A model generated the notes under the pieces. It was not told where the DNA came from. It saw only the letters and a program-made list of their open reading frames with translations, and did no database searches. Below, piece after piece: positions 13,701 to 28,700 of a DNA stretch of 64,000 nt (its first letter is position 1; the number at the start of each line of letters is the position of its first letter). Source of the DNA: Microbacterium yannicii (GTDB lineage: Bacteria > Actinomycetota > Actinomycetes > Actinomycetales > Microbacteriaceae). The stretch lies in NCBI RefSeq assembly GCF_024055635.1, contig NZ_JAMXMB010000021.1:95459-159458 (forward strand), written 5' to 3'. A program made the translations under genes and the position numbers.

Positions 13701-16700
13701 CGGTGCGGCCGTCGCCATCACGCTCGCCGACGTGAGCAACCGCGCGGACGTGCCGAGCGGCGTGACCGTCACGGCCCACGACCTGATCATCTCGTCCACG
13801 GTCGCGGTCGACGGAGCCGACCAGACCTCGACGATCTCGGCGCAGTCGGTCTCGGGCGCCGGTGGCGGCGACGTCTCGGTCGCCGGCTCGTTCGCGCTCG
13901 CCGTGGTCACCCACCTCACACGGGCGGCGATCGACGGCACCGTCGCGCTCACCGGCGGCGACGCCGCGCTGACCGCGGGCAGCGCCGTGGCGAGCACCGT
14001 CAAGGCGCTGCCGGCCGGAGAAGGCGTGACCGATGCGGGCGACTTCGGCTTCGGGGCATCCGTCGCCCTGAACCTCATCACCGACAAGACCGGCGCCGAG
14101 GTCGCGAACGGGGGCACCCTCACCGGCGGCCGTCACCTCACCCTGACCGCGACATCCGCCGACACCGGCGTCACCGAGGCGCGCATGGGCGCCAAGGGCG
14201 GCGACGTCGCCCTCGCGCCCGCGGTCGCGGTGACCCTGTCGAACGTCACCACGTGGACCCGTGTGGGCACCGGCACCCTGAACCTCACCGGCAGCCTCAC
14301 GATGATCGCGACGCAGACGGCGTCGGCCACGTCGACGGCCACGTCGGCCGTTTCGGCGGCAGCGGATGCCGCGATCGGCGTCGCGCTCGGGCTGACGATC
14401 GCGAACCACACGGTGACAAGCTCGCTCGCGCGCAACGTGACGGCCGGAGCCGACGTCTCGCTGCGCGCGAGCGGTAACTCGACGTCGGCGTCGTCGGCGG
14501 CCGCGTCGGCCGCCGGCGCGCCGCAGTCCGCGGGCGGTGGCGGAAGCTCGGGCTCGGGCGTCACCGACGCCGTCGAGGCCGAGCGCACCCACGCCGGAGC
14601 GGCCTCGAGCGCGAACGGCGGCGACGGCGCCGGGTCGGCCACGACCCCCGCCCCCGAGTCCTCGCAGGGCGAGGTGAACGCCGCGGCCGGCGTCGCGATC
14701 ACCCTCGCGACCGTGCGGGCCGAGACGATCGTGGAGCCGGGCGTGTCCTCGCTCACCGCGGGCGGAACGGCGGCCTTCGCGAGCTCGGCGAACACCGACG
14801 CCTCCTCGTCGGCGGACGGTTCGGCGTCGCAGGGGACCGACGCGACGATCGGTGCGGCGGTCGCGATCACGCTCGCCCACGTGGTGAACCGTGCGACAGT
14901 TCCGGCGACGCTCACCGTCACCGCCCACGACCTCATCGTGTCGGCGGCGGTCACGCCGAACGGGACGGATCAGACGTCGACCATCTCAGCGCAGTCGGTC
15001 GCCGGAGCGGGCGGCGGCGACGTCTCGGTCGCCGGCTCGTTCGCGCTGGCCGTGGTCAACCACGCCACCCGCGCGGGGGTCGACGGCACCGTCGTCCTCA
15101 CCGGCGGCGACGCGGCGCTCACCGCGACCAGCACCGTCTCGAGCACCGTCAAGGCGCTGCCGGCCGGCGAGGGCGTCACCGGCGCCGGCGATCTCGGGTT
15201 CGGGGCATCCGTCGCACTCAACCTCATCACCGACAAGACCACGGCCGATATCGCCGACGGCGTCAGCCTGACCGGCGCACGCCACGTCACGCTCATCGCG
15301 ACGGCGACCGACGCGGCGGTGACCGAAGCCCGCATGGGCGCCGCAGGCGGCGACGTCGCGCTGGCGCCCGCGGTCGCGATCACGCTGTCGAACGTCACCA
15401 CGTCGACCCGCATCGGCACCGGCACGCTCACCATCGGCGGCAGCCTGACGATGTCGGCGGCCCAGACGGCTGCGGCGGCGACGACGTCCTCGTCGTCGGT
15501 GCTGGGAGCAGCGGATGCCGCGATCGGCGTCTCGCTCGCGCTCACCGTCGCGAACCACGTCGTGACCAGCGCGCTCGGCCGCAACGTCACGGCGGGCGCC
15601 GACGTGTCGCTGAAGGCGTCGAGCATCTCGGCATCGTCGGCGACCGCGGCGGCCTCGGCCGCCGGCGCCCCCGAGAACGACGCGGACTCCGGCGATCCGG
15701 CGAACCCCGGTGGTGCGTCGGGGACCGGCGTCAACCAGCTCGCCGCGAGCGAGCGTGCGCACGCCGACTCGGTCGCGACGGCCAACGGCGGCGACGATTC
15801 CGGCGACCAGGCCGCCCCAGAGGCGGAGTCGAGCGACGGGCCGGTCAACGTCGCAGCGGCGATCGCCATCACGCTGTCGACGGTGCGGGCGCGCACGATC
15901 GTCGAGCCGGTGGTGACGGCCGTGACCGCAGCGGGCACCGTCGCCCTGGCGACGAGCGCCAACACCGACGCGGCATCCTCTGCCGACGGGTCGGCGGCCG
16001 GCGACGGCGACGCGACGATCGGCGCGGCGGTCGCCCTCACGCTCGCCCACGTGACGAACGCGGCCGACGTGCCCGTCACGCTCACGCTGCGCGCGCACGA
16101 CCTCCTCGTGAGCGCCACGGTCACGGCGGCCGGCGCCGACACCACCGCAACGATGGGCGCCCAGGCCGTCTCGGGCGCCGGGGGCGGCAAGATCTCGGTC
16201 GCCGGCTCGTTCGCGCTCGCGGTCGTCAACCACACCACCCGCGCCGGCATCGACGGCACCGTCATCCTCACCGGTGGCGACGCCGCGCTCACCGCGACGA
16301 GCTCGGTGTCGAGCACCGTGAAGGCGCTGCCGCACGACGACGGCGTGATCGCCACCGGCGACGCCGGGATCGGGGCATCCGTCGCACTGAACCTCATCAC
16401 CGACCGCGCGAGCGCCGAGGTCTCCGACGGCGTCAGCCTCACCGGCGCCCGCCACGTGACGCTCACGGCCACCGCGACCGACGCCGCGGTCACCGAGGCG
16501 CGCATGGGCGCGAAGGGCGGCGATGTCGCGCTCGCGCCGGCGGTCGCCGTGACCCTCTCGAACGTCACGACCTGGACGCGCATCGGCACCGGCGTCCTGA
16601 GCGTCACGGGCAGCCTCACGATGGTGGCCACGCAGACCGCCCGGGCAGCCACGACGGCGTCGTCGGCCGTGCTGGATGCCGCGGATGCCGCGATCGGCGT

Positions 16701-19700
16701 CGCGCTGGCGCTCACCATCGCCAACCACGGGGCGACCAGCGCCCTCGCGCGTGATGTCGTCGCGGGCGCCGATGTGGTGCTGCGCGGGTCCAGCATCTCG
16801 GCCTCGAGCGCGCTGGCGGCGGCGTCGGCGGCCGGTGCGCCCGAGAACGAGGATTCCGGCGATCCAGGCAACCCGGGCGGCGGTTCTGGCACGGGTGTCG
16901 ACCAGGTGGCTCAACGCGAGCGGGACCACGCGGACGACGTCTCGACCGCCAACGGCGGCCAGGATTCCGGCGCGACCGGCAACCCGAGCGCCGAGACGAG
17001 TGAAGGCCCGGTCAGCGTCGCGGCGGCGGTGGGCATCGTGGTCTCGACGGTCCGCGCCGAGACGCTCGTCGAGCCGACGGTGACCTCGATCACCGCGGCG
17101 GGTGCCGTGGTGCTGGCGACCAGCGTCAACACCGACGCCCGCTCGGGCGGCGACGGATCGGCCGCCGGCGACGGCGACGCCACCATCGGCGCCGGCGTCG
17201 CGCTGACCTTCTCGACCACGACGAACCGCGCGACGGTTCCGGCGTTCCTCACGGTGACGGCGCACGACGTCACGCTGTCGGCCACGGTCACGCCCGACGG
17301 CGCCGATGCCACCTCCGCGTTCGGCGCCGCCGCATCCTCGGGCGCGGCGGGCGGCAACGTGTCGGTCGCCGGATCGGTCGCCATCGCCATCGTCACCACC
17401 GACACGCTCGCGACGGTCTTCGGCACGCTCATCCTCACCGGTGGCGACGCGACCCTGCTGGCACGCAGCGCCGTCGCCGGCACCGTCACCGCACTGCCGA
17501 TGGGAGAGGGCGCGAGCGGCACCGGCGACGCCGGGGTCGGGGCATCCTTCGCCCTCACCCTCGACACGCACCGCACCAGCGCGCTCATCGGCGACGATGT
17601 CTCGGTGACCGGGGCGCGCGACGTGAGCCTGACCGCGGAAGCGCGCGACGCCACCACGACCGAGGCCCGCATGGGCGCCAAGGGCGGCGGCGTCGCCATC
17701 GCGCCCGCCGTAGCGATCGTGCTCTCCCACGTGACGACGCTGGCCCGGATCGGCACCGGCGTCCTCGTGACGAGCGGCGACGTGCTGATCCGCGCCACGC
17801 AGCACGCCTCCGCCGAGAACTCGGCCTCTGCCGCCGCCATCGCCTCCGACGACGCGGCAGTCGGCGTCAGTCTGGCGCTCACCGTCGCCAACCACACGGT
17901 GACGGCGATGCTGGGCCGCAACACCACGGCCGGCGGCGACCTGACGATGCAGGCCTTCAGCTGGTCGCGCTCGAGCGCCCTGGCCGCCGCCTCCGCGGCC
18001 GGAGCCCCGGAGAACGACGAGGACGCCGGCACCGGCGACCCCGCGACCGAGGGCGGCGCCGCCGGCACCGGCGTCGACGAGCAGGTCGGCGGCCAGCGCG
18101 ACTACGCCGATCAGGTCGCCGGCGACTACGGCGTCGAAGGGTCGGGCGACACCGAGACGCCGAACGCCGAGACCAGCTCGGGTCCGGTGAACGTCGCCGC
18201 CGCAGTCGGCATCGTCATCGCGACCGTCCGCGCACGCTCCATCGTCGAGCCGCAGGTGGCGGCGATCACGGCGACCGGCACGGCCACGCTGTCGTCGTCG
18301 CAGAACACCGATGCCGCGTCCGGCGGCGACGGCTCGGCCTCGCGTGGCGGCGACGCGGCGATCGGTGTCGGTGTCGCGATCACGTACGTCGACGTCGTCA
18401 ACCGCTCGATCGTGCCGGCCACCCTGACGCTCCGCGCGCACGCGCTCGCCGTGCTCGCCGCCATCACGATGGACGGCGCCGACGACACCTCCACGATCCG
18501 TGCCGTGGCGTCCTCGGGTGCGGGCGGCGGCAAGGTGTCCGTCGCCGGATCGGTGGCGCTCGGCCTGGTGTGGTTCGACACCCTGGCCGCCGCGTCGGGC
18601 ACCGTGATCCTGACCGGCGGCGACGCGACGCTCGGCGCCGGCAGCAAGATCGACACCACGGTCAAGGCGCTGGCCGCGGGCGAAGGCGTCGTCGCCACGG
18701 GTGACGCGGGGGTCGGGGCATCCTTCGCACTCGCGCTCGTCACGAGCGACACGCACGCGCGTCTCGACGACGAGGTTTCGCTCACCGGCGCCGAGGACCT
18801 GACGGTCGCCGCCTCGTCGGTGAGCCGCACCACGACCGAGGCCCGCATGGGTGCCAAGGGCGGCGACGTGACCGTCACGCCGTCGATCGCGATCACCGTG
18901 TCGGATGTCAGCACCACCGCCGTCATCGGCTCGCTCGCCTCGGGGTCGATCGTGGTCACCGGCAACGTGCTCGTCTCGGCCATGCAGCACACCGCCGCCC
19001 ACACGACGGCCGGCGCGGTGGCGACCGATGCCGGGGATGCCGCGGTGGGCGTCGCCATCGCGCTGAACTTCGCCTTCGACAGCGTCTTCGCCACGACGCG
19101 TCGCAGCATCACCTCCGGCGGCTGGATGGCGTTCTCGGCGACCGGGTCCTCCCTCAACGGAGCCACCGCGACGGCTTCGGCGAGCGGCGCTCCCGGCGAG
19201 TCCAGCGGCGACGCCCCCTCGAGCGGGGTCGACGGCCAGGTGCAGGAGCAGCGGGACTACGCGAACACCGCCAGCCTCGGCCAGGGCGGTGCGGGCGTCC
19301 AGAACAGCGAGAGCCCGTCGGCATCGACCAGCGACGGCGGCGTTTCGGTCGCCGGGGCGGTCGCGCTCACCATCTCGGACGTCAGCTTCACCGCGTGGCT
19401 GCCCGACGCCCTCGAGCTCACGGCCGGCGGCCATGTCTGGCTCACCTCGTCGGCGCAGGTCGACGGCAAGGCCGAGGCGAGCGGCACCGCGCTGGCGCAG
19501 GACGACGCGGGCGTGGGCGCCGCGGTCGCGCTCAACCTCGTCTTCCTCGTGAACAACGCGTGGGTGGGCGACGACGCCGTCATCTCGGCCGACGGCTTCA
19601 CCGCCGCGGCGCTCATGACGACGGTCGGCTCCGACACCACGCACGACTTCTCGGCGATCGCGAACGCGGGCGCCGGCTCCGACGACGTGGGTGTCGCGGG

Positions 19701-22700
19701 CGCGGTCGCCCTGAACATCGTGTTCGACAGCACCGAGGCGTGGATCCCGTCCAGCGCCCGCGTCGATTTCGGCACCGGCGACGTTCTCATCGCGGCCGAG
19801 AACCGCCGCACCGACACCGCGAAGGCGAAGGCCGACGCGACCGGCGGCGGCTCGAGCACGGGAGTCGGGGCATCCGTCGCGATCAACGTCATCTCCGACG
19901 ACGTCACGCGCGCCGAGATCGAGGACGGCGCCGACGTCACCGGCGGCCTCAGCGTCACCGTGCGCGCCGACCACACCGATGCCGTGCTCAACGAGGTGAC
20001 CGCCGGCTCGGAGGGCGGCACCGCGGTCAGCCCCGCCGTCGGCATCAACGTCGTGCTGCCGGTGGTGCTGGCGCGCGTCGGCACCCCTGGTCTGCGCCCG
20101 TTCGTCGCGACCGGTACGGTCATGGTGCGGGCGACGCACTCCGGATCAGTGACGGTCGAGGGCGATGCCGACGCCGCCGGCGGCAGCGTCGCGATCGGCG
20201 CGATCATCGTCGTCAACGTCGTCGACATCGACGTGCGCGCGACCGTCGTCCGCGACATCACCGCCGGCGCACTGTGGCTCATCGCCGCGACGGAGCTGCA
20301 CGCGAGCGCGTCGGCCAAGGCCAGCGCACGTGGCACGCTCGGCGGCTCCGAGAGCGGTGGCGACGCCGACAACGCCGACCAGCAGGCGCAGCAGCAGCTC
20401 GACGGCACGCCGGCGACGAGCGGCTTCGGCGGCAGCCTCCCGTCGTCCAGCGACAGCGTCGCCCAGGGCAACGGCCAGGCGAGCGGGCAGTCCGGCCAGT
20501 CCAGCGACGGCGTCGGCGTCGCCGCGGCCGTCGCCGTCGACTGGGTGACCGTCGACAGCCTGGCGACCGTCGCGCCGGCCCTCACGATCGTGGTCGACGG
20601 CGTGTTCGCGGTGCTCGCCTCGAACGAGACGGATGCCGCGGCCAAGGCCCTCGGCACCTCGTGGAGCATCGAGAGCGACACGAACACCGTGGGCGCCGCC
20701 GTCGGCCTGAACGTCGCGACGGTCACGAACCGCGGCTCGATCGGCGCCGGCGCCGACGTCACGGCCGGGTCGGTCGCGGTCACCGGTCTCACCCCGGCGA
20801 ACGCGCGGAACGACTTCCAGGCGTGGGCGATCGCCGCGGCAGCAGGTCAGGGCGATGCCGCCGTCGCGGGTGCGGTGGCCGTGCAGGTGCTCGTCCTCGT
20901 CAACGAGGCGGTCATCGGTGACGGCACCACGCTCATCGTGGCGGACGGCATCTCGCTCGACGCCTCGAACCCGATGGGCCTGCAGGGCCTCGCCGCCTCC
21001 GCGGCGCTGACCACGAACGGCAGCGGCGTCGGCGCCGGCATCGTGGTGCAGTTCGTGGAGTCGACCACGCTCGCCCACATCGACTCGACCTTCGCGGGCC
21101 CGACCACGATCCAGGCCGGCGGGGCGATCATCGGCAGAGCGTCGGCATCCCTCGTCCCGCTGGCAGCGCCCGACGTTCCGCTCATCGAACTGCCGGCATT
21201 CACCGGCGTCGCGCTCGGCGCGGCGCTCGGCGGCGGCGATGCGGGAGTCGGCGGGTCGCTCGTCGTCAACGTCGTGAACCGGGCGACGCGCGCGTGGCTC
21301 GGCGACGCGGCCTCGGTCAACCAGGGCATCCCGACGGCCGCCGCCCAGGACCTCTCGTTCACCGCGTCCGACCAGACCGAGTTCGTCGACGTCGCGGGCG
21401 CGCTCGGCGCGAGCACCGGCAGCGCGGGTGTCGGGTTCGCTCTCATCGTCGGTGCGCACAACAAGGATGTCCGCGCCTACGTCGGCCGCGGCGTCACCGC
21501 CGAGCTCGCCGGCTCGGCGTGGCTGCTGGCGACCGCGGGGGAGAGCTTCACCCAGATCGTCGCGGGCGGCGGCGTCGCCTCGGACGCCGGCATCGCGGGC
21601 TCGTTCGTCGTCTTCGTCGTCAATCAGGGCTCCGGGGCGCCCGGGACGCGTGCCTATGTCGACAGCACCGCCGAGACGCCGACCGCACTGCGCGCCCGCG
21701 GCTCGGTGACCATCGCCGCGGCGGACCCGGTCACGATGACCATGTTCGCCGGCGCCATCGGCGCCGCGAGCACCGCCGGCCTCGGACTCTCGTCGGTCGT
21801 CTTCGTCCGCACCGGCATCGTCGACGCGTTCGCCGGTCCCGAGGCCGAGCTGTGGGCCCGCGGCGGCATCGGCCTCTCGCTGACAGCCACGCAGAGTGAG
21901 GACCTGTGGCTCGTCGCCGTCGGCGGCGGGGTGGGAGGGACCGCGGGTCTCGCGGGAGCGGCGACCGTCGGCGTCCAGAACAACACCACGCACGCGCATC
22001 TCGACCGCAGCGTCACCGTGGACGGCGTGACCGCGGGTGGATCCGCAGGCCTCAGGATCGCGGCATCCGACGACACGACCCTGCGCGGCATCGCCGGGCA
22101 GCTCGCGGTCGGCGGCACGGCGGGCGTGGGGCTCGGCGCCGACGTGCAGGTCGTCAACAAGTCCACGCAGGCCTGGATCGCGCCGCAGACGCTGGTCACC
22201 GTGAGCGGCGACGTGACGGTCGACGCCACGTCGAACGAGACGGTCACCAGCGTCGCCGCCGGCGGCAGCGTGGGCGGCACCGCCGCCGTCTCGGCCAACG
22301 CCACGGTGTCGGTGTACACGATCGTGACGAAGGCGTTCGTCGGCGAGGTGTGCGGCGCCGCGATCGCGAGCGAAGCGCTGTGCGCGGCATCCCGTGCCGT
22401 CGTCGTCGCCGGCGGGAGCGCGCGCATCTCGGCCAACGAGGTGCTGTCGATGGACATCGTCGCCGGTTCGGTCGCCGTCAGCGGCACCGCCTCGGTCGGC
22501 CTCACGGCCGCGGTGCCGGTGCTCAAGAAGACGACCACCGCCTTCATCGGCGACCTGTCGCGGGTGACCGCACTGGCCGGCGGCTCGGGGCTCATGGGCA
22601 CCCTGGGCGGCTTTGACGTGCACTACGTCGACACCCGCTTCAACCCGCAGACGGCGATCATCGGCGGGAACCAACTCGAGCTCGGCTACGTGCACGGCAT

Positions 22701-25700
22701 CCAGAACGGCCAGCGCGTGTCGTACGAGACCGGCGGCGGCCAGGCGATCGTCGGACTGACCCCGGGTGCCGCGTACTTCGCGATCGTCGACGCGGCGTTC
22801 CCGACCCGCCTGCGTCTCACCGCCACCTCCGGCGGCGCGCCCATCGCGCTCGCCTCGCCGGCACGGCCCGGTCAGTCGCACCGCATCTTCCCGACCGACC
22901 AGGCCACCGTGCCCGAGCGCGTCGCGCCGTACCTGACGCCGGTGACCGACGTCGATGGCGGGTCGAACACGGTCAACCTGCCGTACGACATGCCCAAGGA
23001 CAAGGCCGACAACTCCGCCACGCCGCTGGTCACCGGCGACGCCGTCACGTACACGGCCAACGGGGGAGCGCCGATCGGCGGCCTCACCGACGGCGAGACC
23101 TATTACGTCGTCGTCACCGGTGCGCACAGCTTCCAGCTCGCGCGTACCAAGTGCCAGGCCGACCCGTCGGCGTCGGGCTGCAGCGGCACGCCGTTCGCGA
23201 TCATCGACCTCGACCCGGCGGCGGCCACGGGCCGCGCCCACAGCTTCGTGCGTCAGGGGACGCAGTCGCCCGGCGACCCGGCGAAGATCACCGGCATCCG
23301 CGTCCTGACGCCGCGCACCGGCGCGATGTACGGGGTGGCGGTCGTCGCCAACAACAGCGACGAGATCCTCGCCGTCGGCGCGAGCGCCGCCGTGGCCGCC
23401 ACCGCCGGGGTCGGCGTGGCGGGCAACGTCAACGTCGTGACCGCCGACACCGACGCCTTCATCGGCCGCCTGGCGCGCGTGAACGACGACAACACCGGCG
23501 CGGCACCGTGGCAGTCGGTCACCGTCGCCGCCGGCGGGGCGTTCCGCCAGCTCATGGTCTCGGCCGCGGTCGGCGGCGGCATGGCCGGCGTCGCCACGAA
23601 CGCGACCGTCGACATCGTGACGCTCGACGTCGACGCCACCATCGCCGACGACGCGATCGTGCGTGCCGCGGGCGACATCCTCCTGTCGGCCGTCGGCAGC
23701 CAGGAGATCACGGCGATCGCCGCGGCGCTCGGCGCCGGCGTCGCGGGGGTCGCGGCAGCCGTCGCCGCCGTCGTCCTCGACACGCACACCCACGGCCGGG
23801 TCGGGCGGCACGTCACGCTCGACGCGGGCAACAACATCCTCGTCGCCGCCGACGACCGCACCGGCTTCACCGTCGTATCGGGCGGTCTGGGCGTGGGCTT
23901 CGTGGGCGTCGGCGCGGGCGTCGCCGTCGTGTCGGCCGTGAAGGACACCGCCGCGACGATCGGCGCGGGCAGCATCGTGGACGCCCGCGCCGCCCGCGGC
24001 TGGGCGCTCGGCGGCATCCCGCTCGGCACGATCAGCGGCGACTCGTTCCCCGCAGCCGGCCAGTCGGGCCTCGCCCTGCTCGCCTCGTCGGCCCAGCACG
24101 TCTTCGGCATGGCGATCTCGGGCGGCGCCGGCTTCGTCGGCGTCTCGGGCGCCGTCAACGTCACCCTGATCCGCGGCACGACGGTCGCCGCGATCGAGAG
24201 CACATCCGCCGATCGCACCCTCGTGAACAGCGACCGGGCCGGTGCCGGCGCCTCGCAGAGCGTCTCCGTCACAGCGACCGACCTCACCGACACGTTCACG
24301 ATCGGCGGCGGCGTCGCGGGCGGCTTCGTCGGCGTCGCGGGCGGCATCGACATCGGCGTCGTGGACGTCGCCGCCAACGCCCTGGTCGGCGATTACGCGT
24401 CGGTCCAGGCGAGCTCGCACCTGCGCGTGCAGGCGCTCTCGGTGCGTCACATCCAGACGTACGCGGTCAGCGCGGGCGGCGGCGCGGTCGGCGTCACGGC
24501 ATCGGTCTCGGTGTGGACGGCGGGCGGCCAGCCCACCGGCTCCTACGACGACGGCAGCGGCCCGAAGGACGCGCTCACGTCGTCCGACGGCACACCCCAG
24601 AGTCAGGCCGACCAGCACGCGTCGGGCACGGGCTCCAACGGCTACCTGTCGATCCTCGGCGGCGCGAACGACTCCTCGGGCACGAACACCGCCCAGCGCA
24701 AGCAGGCCGGCATCGACGCGGCAGCCGCGGGGGTCGCCGGCGCCGCGCCGGGCACGTCGCTCGCCTCCAGCGCATTCTCGTCGCCCCCGCCGCTGCGCGG
24801 CACGACGAGCCGCATCGGCGTCGGCGCATTCATCCTGACCGGCGGTTCGGTCGCGGTCACGGCCGACGCGCGCGACAGCTACTTCGGCCTCGCCGGCTCG
24901 GCGACGGGCGGCATCGTCGCGGTCGGGGCATCCGTCCTGGTGGTGACGCTGCGCTCCACGGTCGACGCCGGCATCGCGACCGGCACGACGGTGCGGGCGG
25001 GCGGCGACGTCGCCACCCGCGCCACGTACGGCGAGGCCACCGAGGCGATCGCCTTCACCGGGCAGATCGGCGCGGTGTCGGTCGGCGGCCAGATCCTGGT
25101 GCTCGACACCGACGCCCGCCAGACGGCGCACATCGACGACGGCGTGGTCATCCCGGTCGCCGGCGGCATCGTCTCGGCGGATGCCGCGGCCGACCGCGAC
25201 GTCCGCCCGCTGTCGCTGGGCCTGGCCATCGCGCTGGCGGCGGCCGGCGCATCCGTCGCCACCGCCGACGTCCGCGGCGACACCGTCGGACGCGTGGGGG
25301 CCGTCGCCATCGGCACCGCCGCTGCGCCGGCCGGTGGCCTGCGCATCACCGCCGTCTCCGACATCTCGGTGCCGGTCACCGCGTTCTCCGTGTCGGTCGG
25401 TCTCGCGGGAAGCGGCACGGGGGCCGGCGCGATCGCAGACATCACCGGTCGCACGGCCGCCGAGTTCGCCGGCGTCGCGCACCTCAGCGGCGGGGCGACG
25501 ATCACCGCCGACGCCCGCAACGTCATCGATGCCGACACCGTCAACGTACAGGTCGGGGCCGTCGCGATCGGCGTCACGCTGGCGCACGCCACCATCACGC
25601 GCGAGACCACCGCGACCGCCGTCGACGGCTCGTGGCTCTCGGCCGGCGGTGCGATCGCGATGCGGGCCACTTCGCGCAACCGCGCCGACGCCTTCACCCC

Positions 25701-28700
25701 GGGCGGGAGCCTCTCGGCGATCTCTGCCAGCTTCATGAACCCGGAGGCGCTGATCACCGGCCGCACCGAGGCGATCTTCCGGGCGGACGTCGCAGCGTCC
25801 GGCTCGCTCACCGTCGACGCCGAGGGCCAGAACCAGGCGCTCGCCGAGGCCTTCGTGATCGGCATCGGACTCCTGGGCAGCGGACAGGGCGTCGAAGCGA
25901 GCGCCGAGGTGACCACGGCGGCGCTCGTACGTGCCGTCATCGAGCTCGGCACGGTGTTCTCGAGCGGCCTCGTCGCGGCGCGCGCGCGCATCCTCACCGA
26001 CGGCGGGTCGGGCAACCTCGCCAGCGCGATCGTCACCGCCGGCTCGGGCGGCCTGGTCTCCGGCGGCGGGTACGTCGCGACGGCGTTCCTGCGCGGCGCG
26101 ACCACGGCGGAGGTGTCGAGCGTCATCGGCGGGTCGGGCTCGGTCGAGGTGCGCAGCACCGCCACCAACCGCGCCGCGGCCGAGACCTTCACCGCCGGCT
26201 TCGGCGGCATCCTCCAGGTGAGCGTCGCGTACGCCGAGTCCGAGATCGCGACGACCGCAGCGACCCGCGCGTCGATCGTCTCGCCGGTGTGGTCCAACGG
26301 GGCGACCACGGTGGTCGCGCAGGCGAACAACACGGCGGACGTCGATTCGGATGCCGCGACCATCGGCCTCATCAACGCCAACGTCCGCGTCATCAGCGCC
26401 ACGGTCGCCGCCGCCACCCGCGCCGAGCTCCGCGCCGGCCTCGTCGGCAACGGGCTCACCGTCGAGGCGCGGGGAACCAATCTCGCGACCGCGTCGGCGG
26501 CGTACATCGAGGCGGGGCTCTTCAACGGCGGCTTCGGCTCGGCGCTGGCCGTCGTCGCCGACGCCGCAGGCATCACCGCCGAGGTCGCCGCCGGCACCGC
26601 CGACGTGCGCGGCGGCAGTGGCGCCGTCGCCGTGACCGCGTGGTCCGAGAACACCGCCTCGACCGACATGAAGAAGATCACCGTCGCGGGCCTGGACATC
26701 AACGGGCTCCTCCCACGCGCGACCGTCGCCGCCGCGACGCGCGCGACGTTCGCTGCGGGTCCCGCGACCTCCGCGTCGTTCGCGGTGACGGCATCGTCGC
26801 GGAACGCCGTCGACGCCACCGGCGAGCTCACCTCCATCTCGATCATCGGCGTCGACGGCACGGTCGCCGCCGCCACCATCGCCGAGTCCGCCGCGACGAC
26901 GGCATCCGTCGCCGCCGGCGTGATGCTCGCCGCGTCGGGGGCGGTGTCGCTCCTCGCCGAGAGCCGCGATGGCACGCACGCTCTCGCCGATATCGACAGC
27001 GCGGGCGGCGGAGCGGTCAAGGCGGGCGTCGTGGTCGCGCAGGCGACAGTGTGGGCGCCGGTCACGGCGTCGTTCGACGGCACGATCATCGCCTCGGCGG
27101 GCGTGTCCGTCCGCGCCGCGGGCCACGCGAAGGCCGATGCGACGATCGAGGCCGTCGGCATCGCGCTCGTGGGCATCACCGGCTCGGTCGTCGACGCGGA
27201 GGTGCAGGGCTCGGCCGCGGTCTCGTCCCGATACGGCACCGGGATGCTGGTCACCTCGGGCGGCGTCCTCGTCGAGACGGTGCTGACGGCCACCGCGACC
27301 GCCAAGAGCGACCTGGTGTCGGGCGGGCTGCTCGTGGTGGGGGTATCGGTACCCACGGCGCGCATCGCCGCTGCGGCCGTGGCGGACGCCGCGCCGCGTC
27401 AGGTGGGCGGCACGTCGCTCGCCGTCCGTGCGACGGCGAACCGCGCCGTCTCGGCCACCTCGGGGAGCCTGGCGCTGGGCCTGATCGCCGTGAGCATCTC
27501 CAGCGCCGAGGCACTCATCACCGCCGCCGCGGTCACCCGCGCGCGCGTGCACGACGGCGCCACGGTGCACGCGCCGTCGGCGGCTCTGACGGTCGACGCG
27601 ACTGCGACCAATGCCGCCACCGCCGCGGGCGGCGGCGTCAACGGCGGCGCCATCACGGTCGGCGTCGCCGAGCCGAAGGCGCTCGTGGACTCCTCGACGC
27701 TGGCCCACTTCGCCGCCACGGTGCCCACGGCGGCGTCGCTGGGCGTCCACGCCACGACATCCGACACCGCCACCGCCAAGCTCGCGAGCACGGCGATCGG
27801 CGCGATCACCATCGACTCGGGCCGCGCGTGGGCCCGCGTGCGCCCGGTCGCCGAGGCGATCGTCGGTGTCGGGACGCCGATCGTGGTCTCGGGCGACATC
27901 GACGTGCGGGCGGCCGCCCAGCCGGTGTCCCGGTCGTTCGCCGAGAACTTCTCCGCCGCGGCGCTCGCGGTGTCGTCGAACAGCGCGCTGGCCGAGACGT
28001 TCCCGACGGTGAGGCTGTCCGTCGCCAACGGCACGACGCTCTGGGCCGGGGGAGCGGTGACCCTGACCGCCCACCAGAACTCCGCGACGCCGCCACCACT
28101 GCCGGTCTATGCCTTCGACGCCGTGACGGGCGTGGATCTCGGCACGAACACCATCACGCTCTCGGGAGCCCACACGCTCGACGACTCGGCCACCGTGCGC
28201 TACGACCGCAGCGGCGGCAGCGCGGTCGGCGACCTCACAGACGGCGCGAAGTACGGCGTCATCGTGGTCTCGCCCACGCAGATCCAGCTGGGCGCGGCCT
28301 TCGAAGCGGCCCAGGTCGACCCCGCGAACGATGTGATCACGTTCGCGCGGCAGCACGGCTTCGTCGACGGCCAGCGCGTGTTCTACACCGCATCGGGCTT
28401 GGGCGTCGCCGGACTCGTGAACGGCCATGCCTACCGGGTCCGCGTGCTCGACGACTTCCGCGTCCAGCTCATCGACGCCGACACCCCGTCCGCGCCGGTC
28501 GAGTTCGACGGCGGCGACGTCGACGAGGCGAACGGACTCATCAACGTCGCGAACTCGTACACCGACGGGCAGATGCTGCAGTATCTCGCGGCGGCAGCGC
28601 GCGCGTCGTTCTACAGCACGCGCGTGGACATCGTGGTGGACGCCCAGGGCAGCCCCGTCCAGGTCGGCAGCCCGCCGACGTTCCAGATCGAGGACAACAA

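Noticed and set aside
5386..20502. The repeat array as an assembly artefact
   Set aside because: The units are clearly diverged in sequence and differ in length by whole codons, which a collapsed or duplicated assembly would not give. Unit number could still be slightly wrong.
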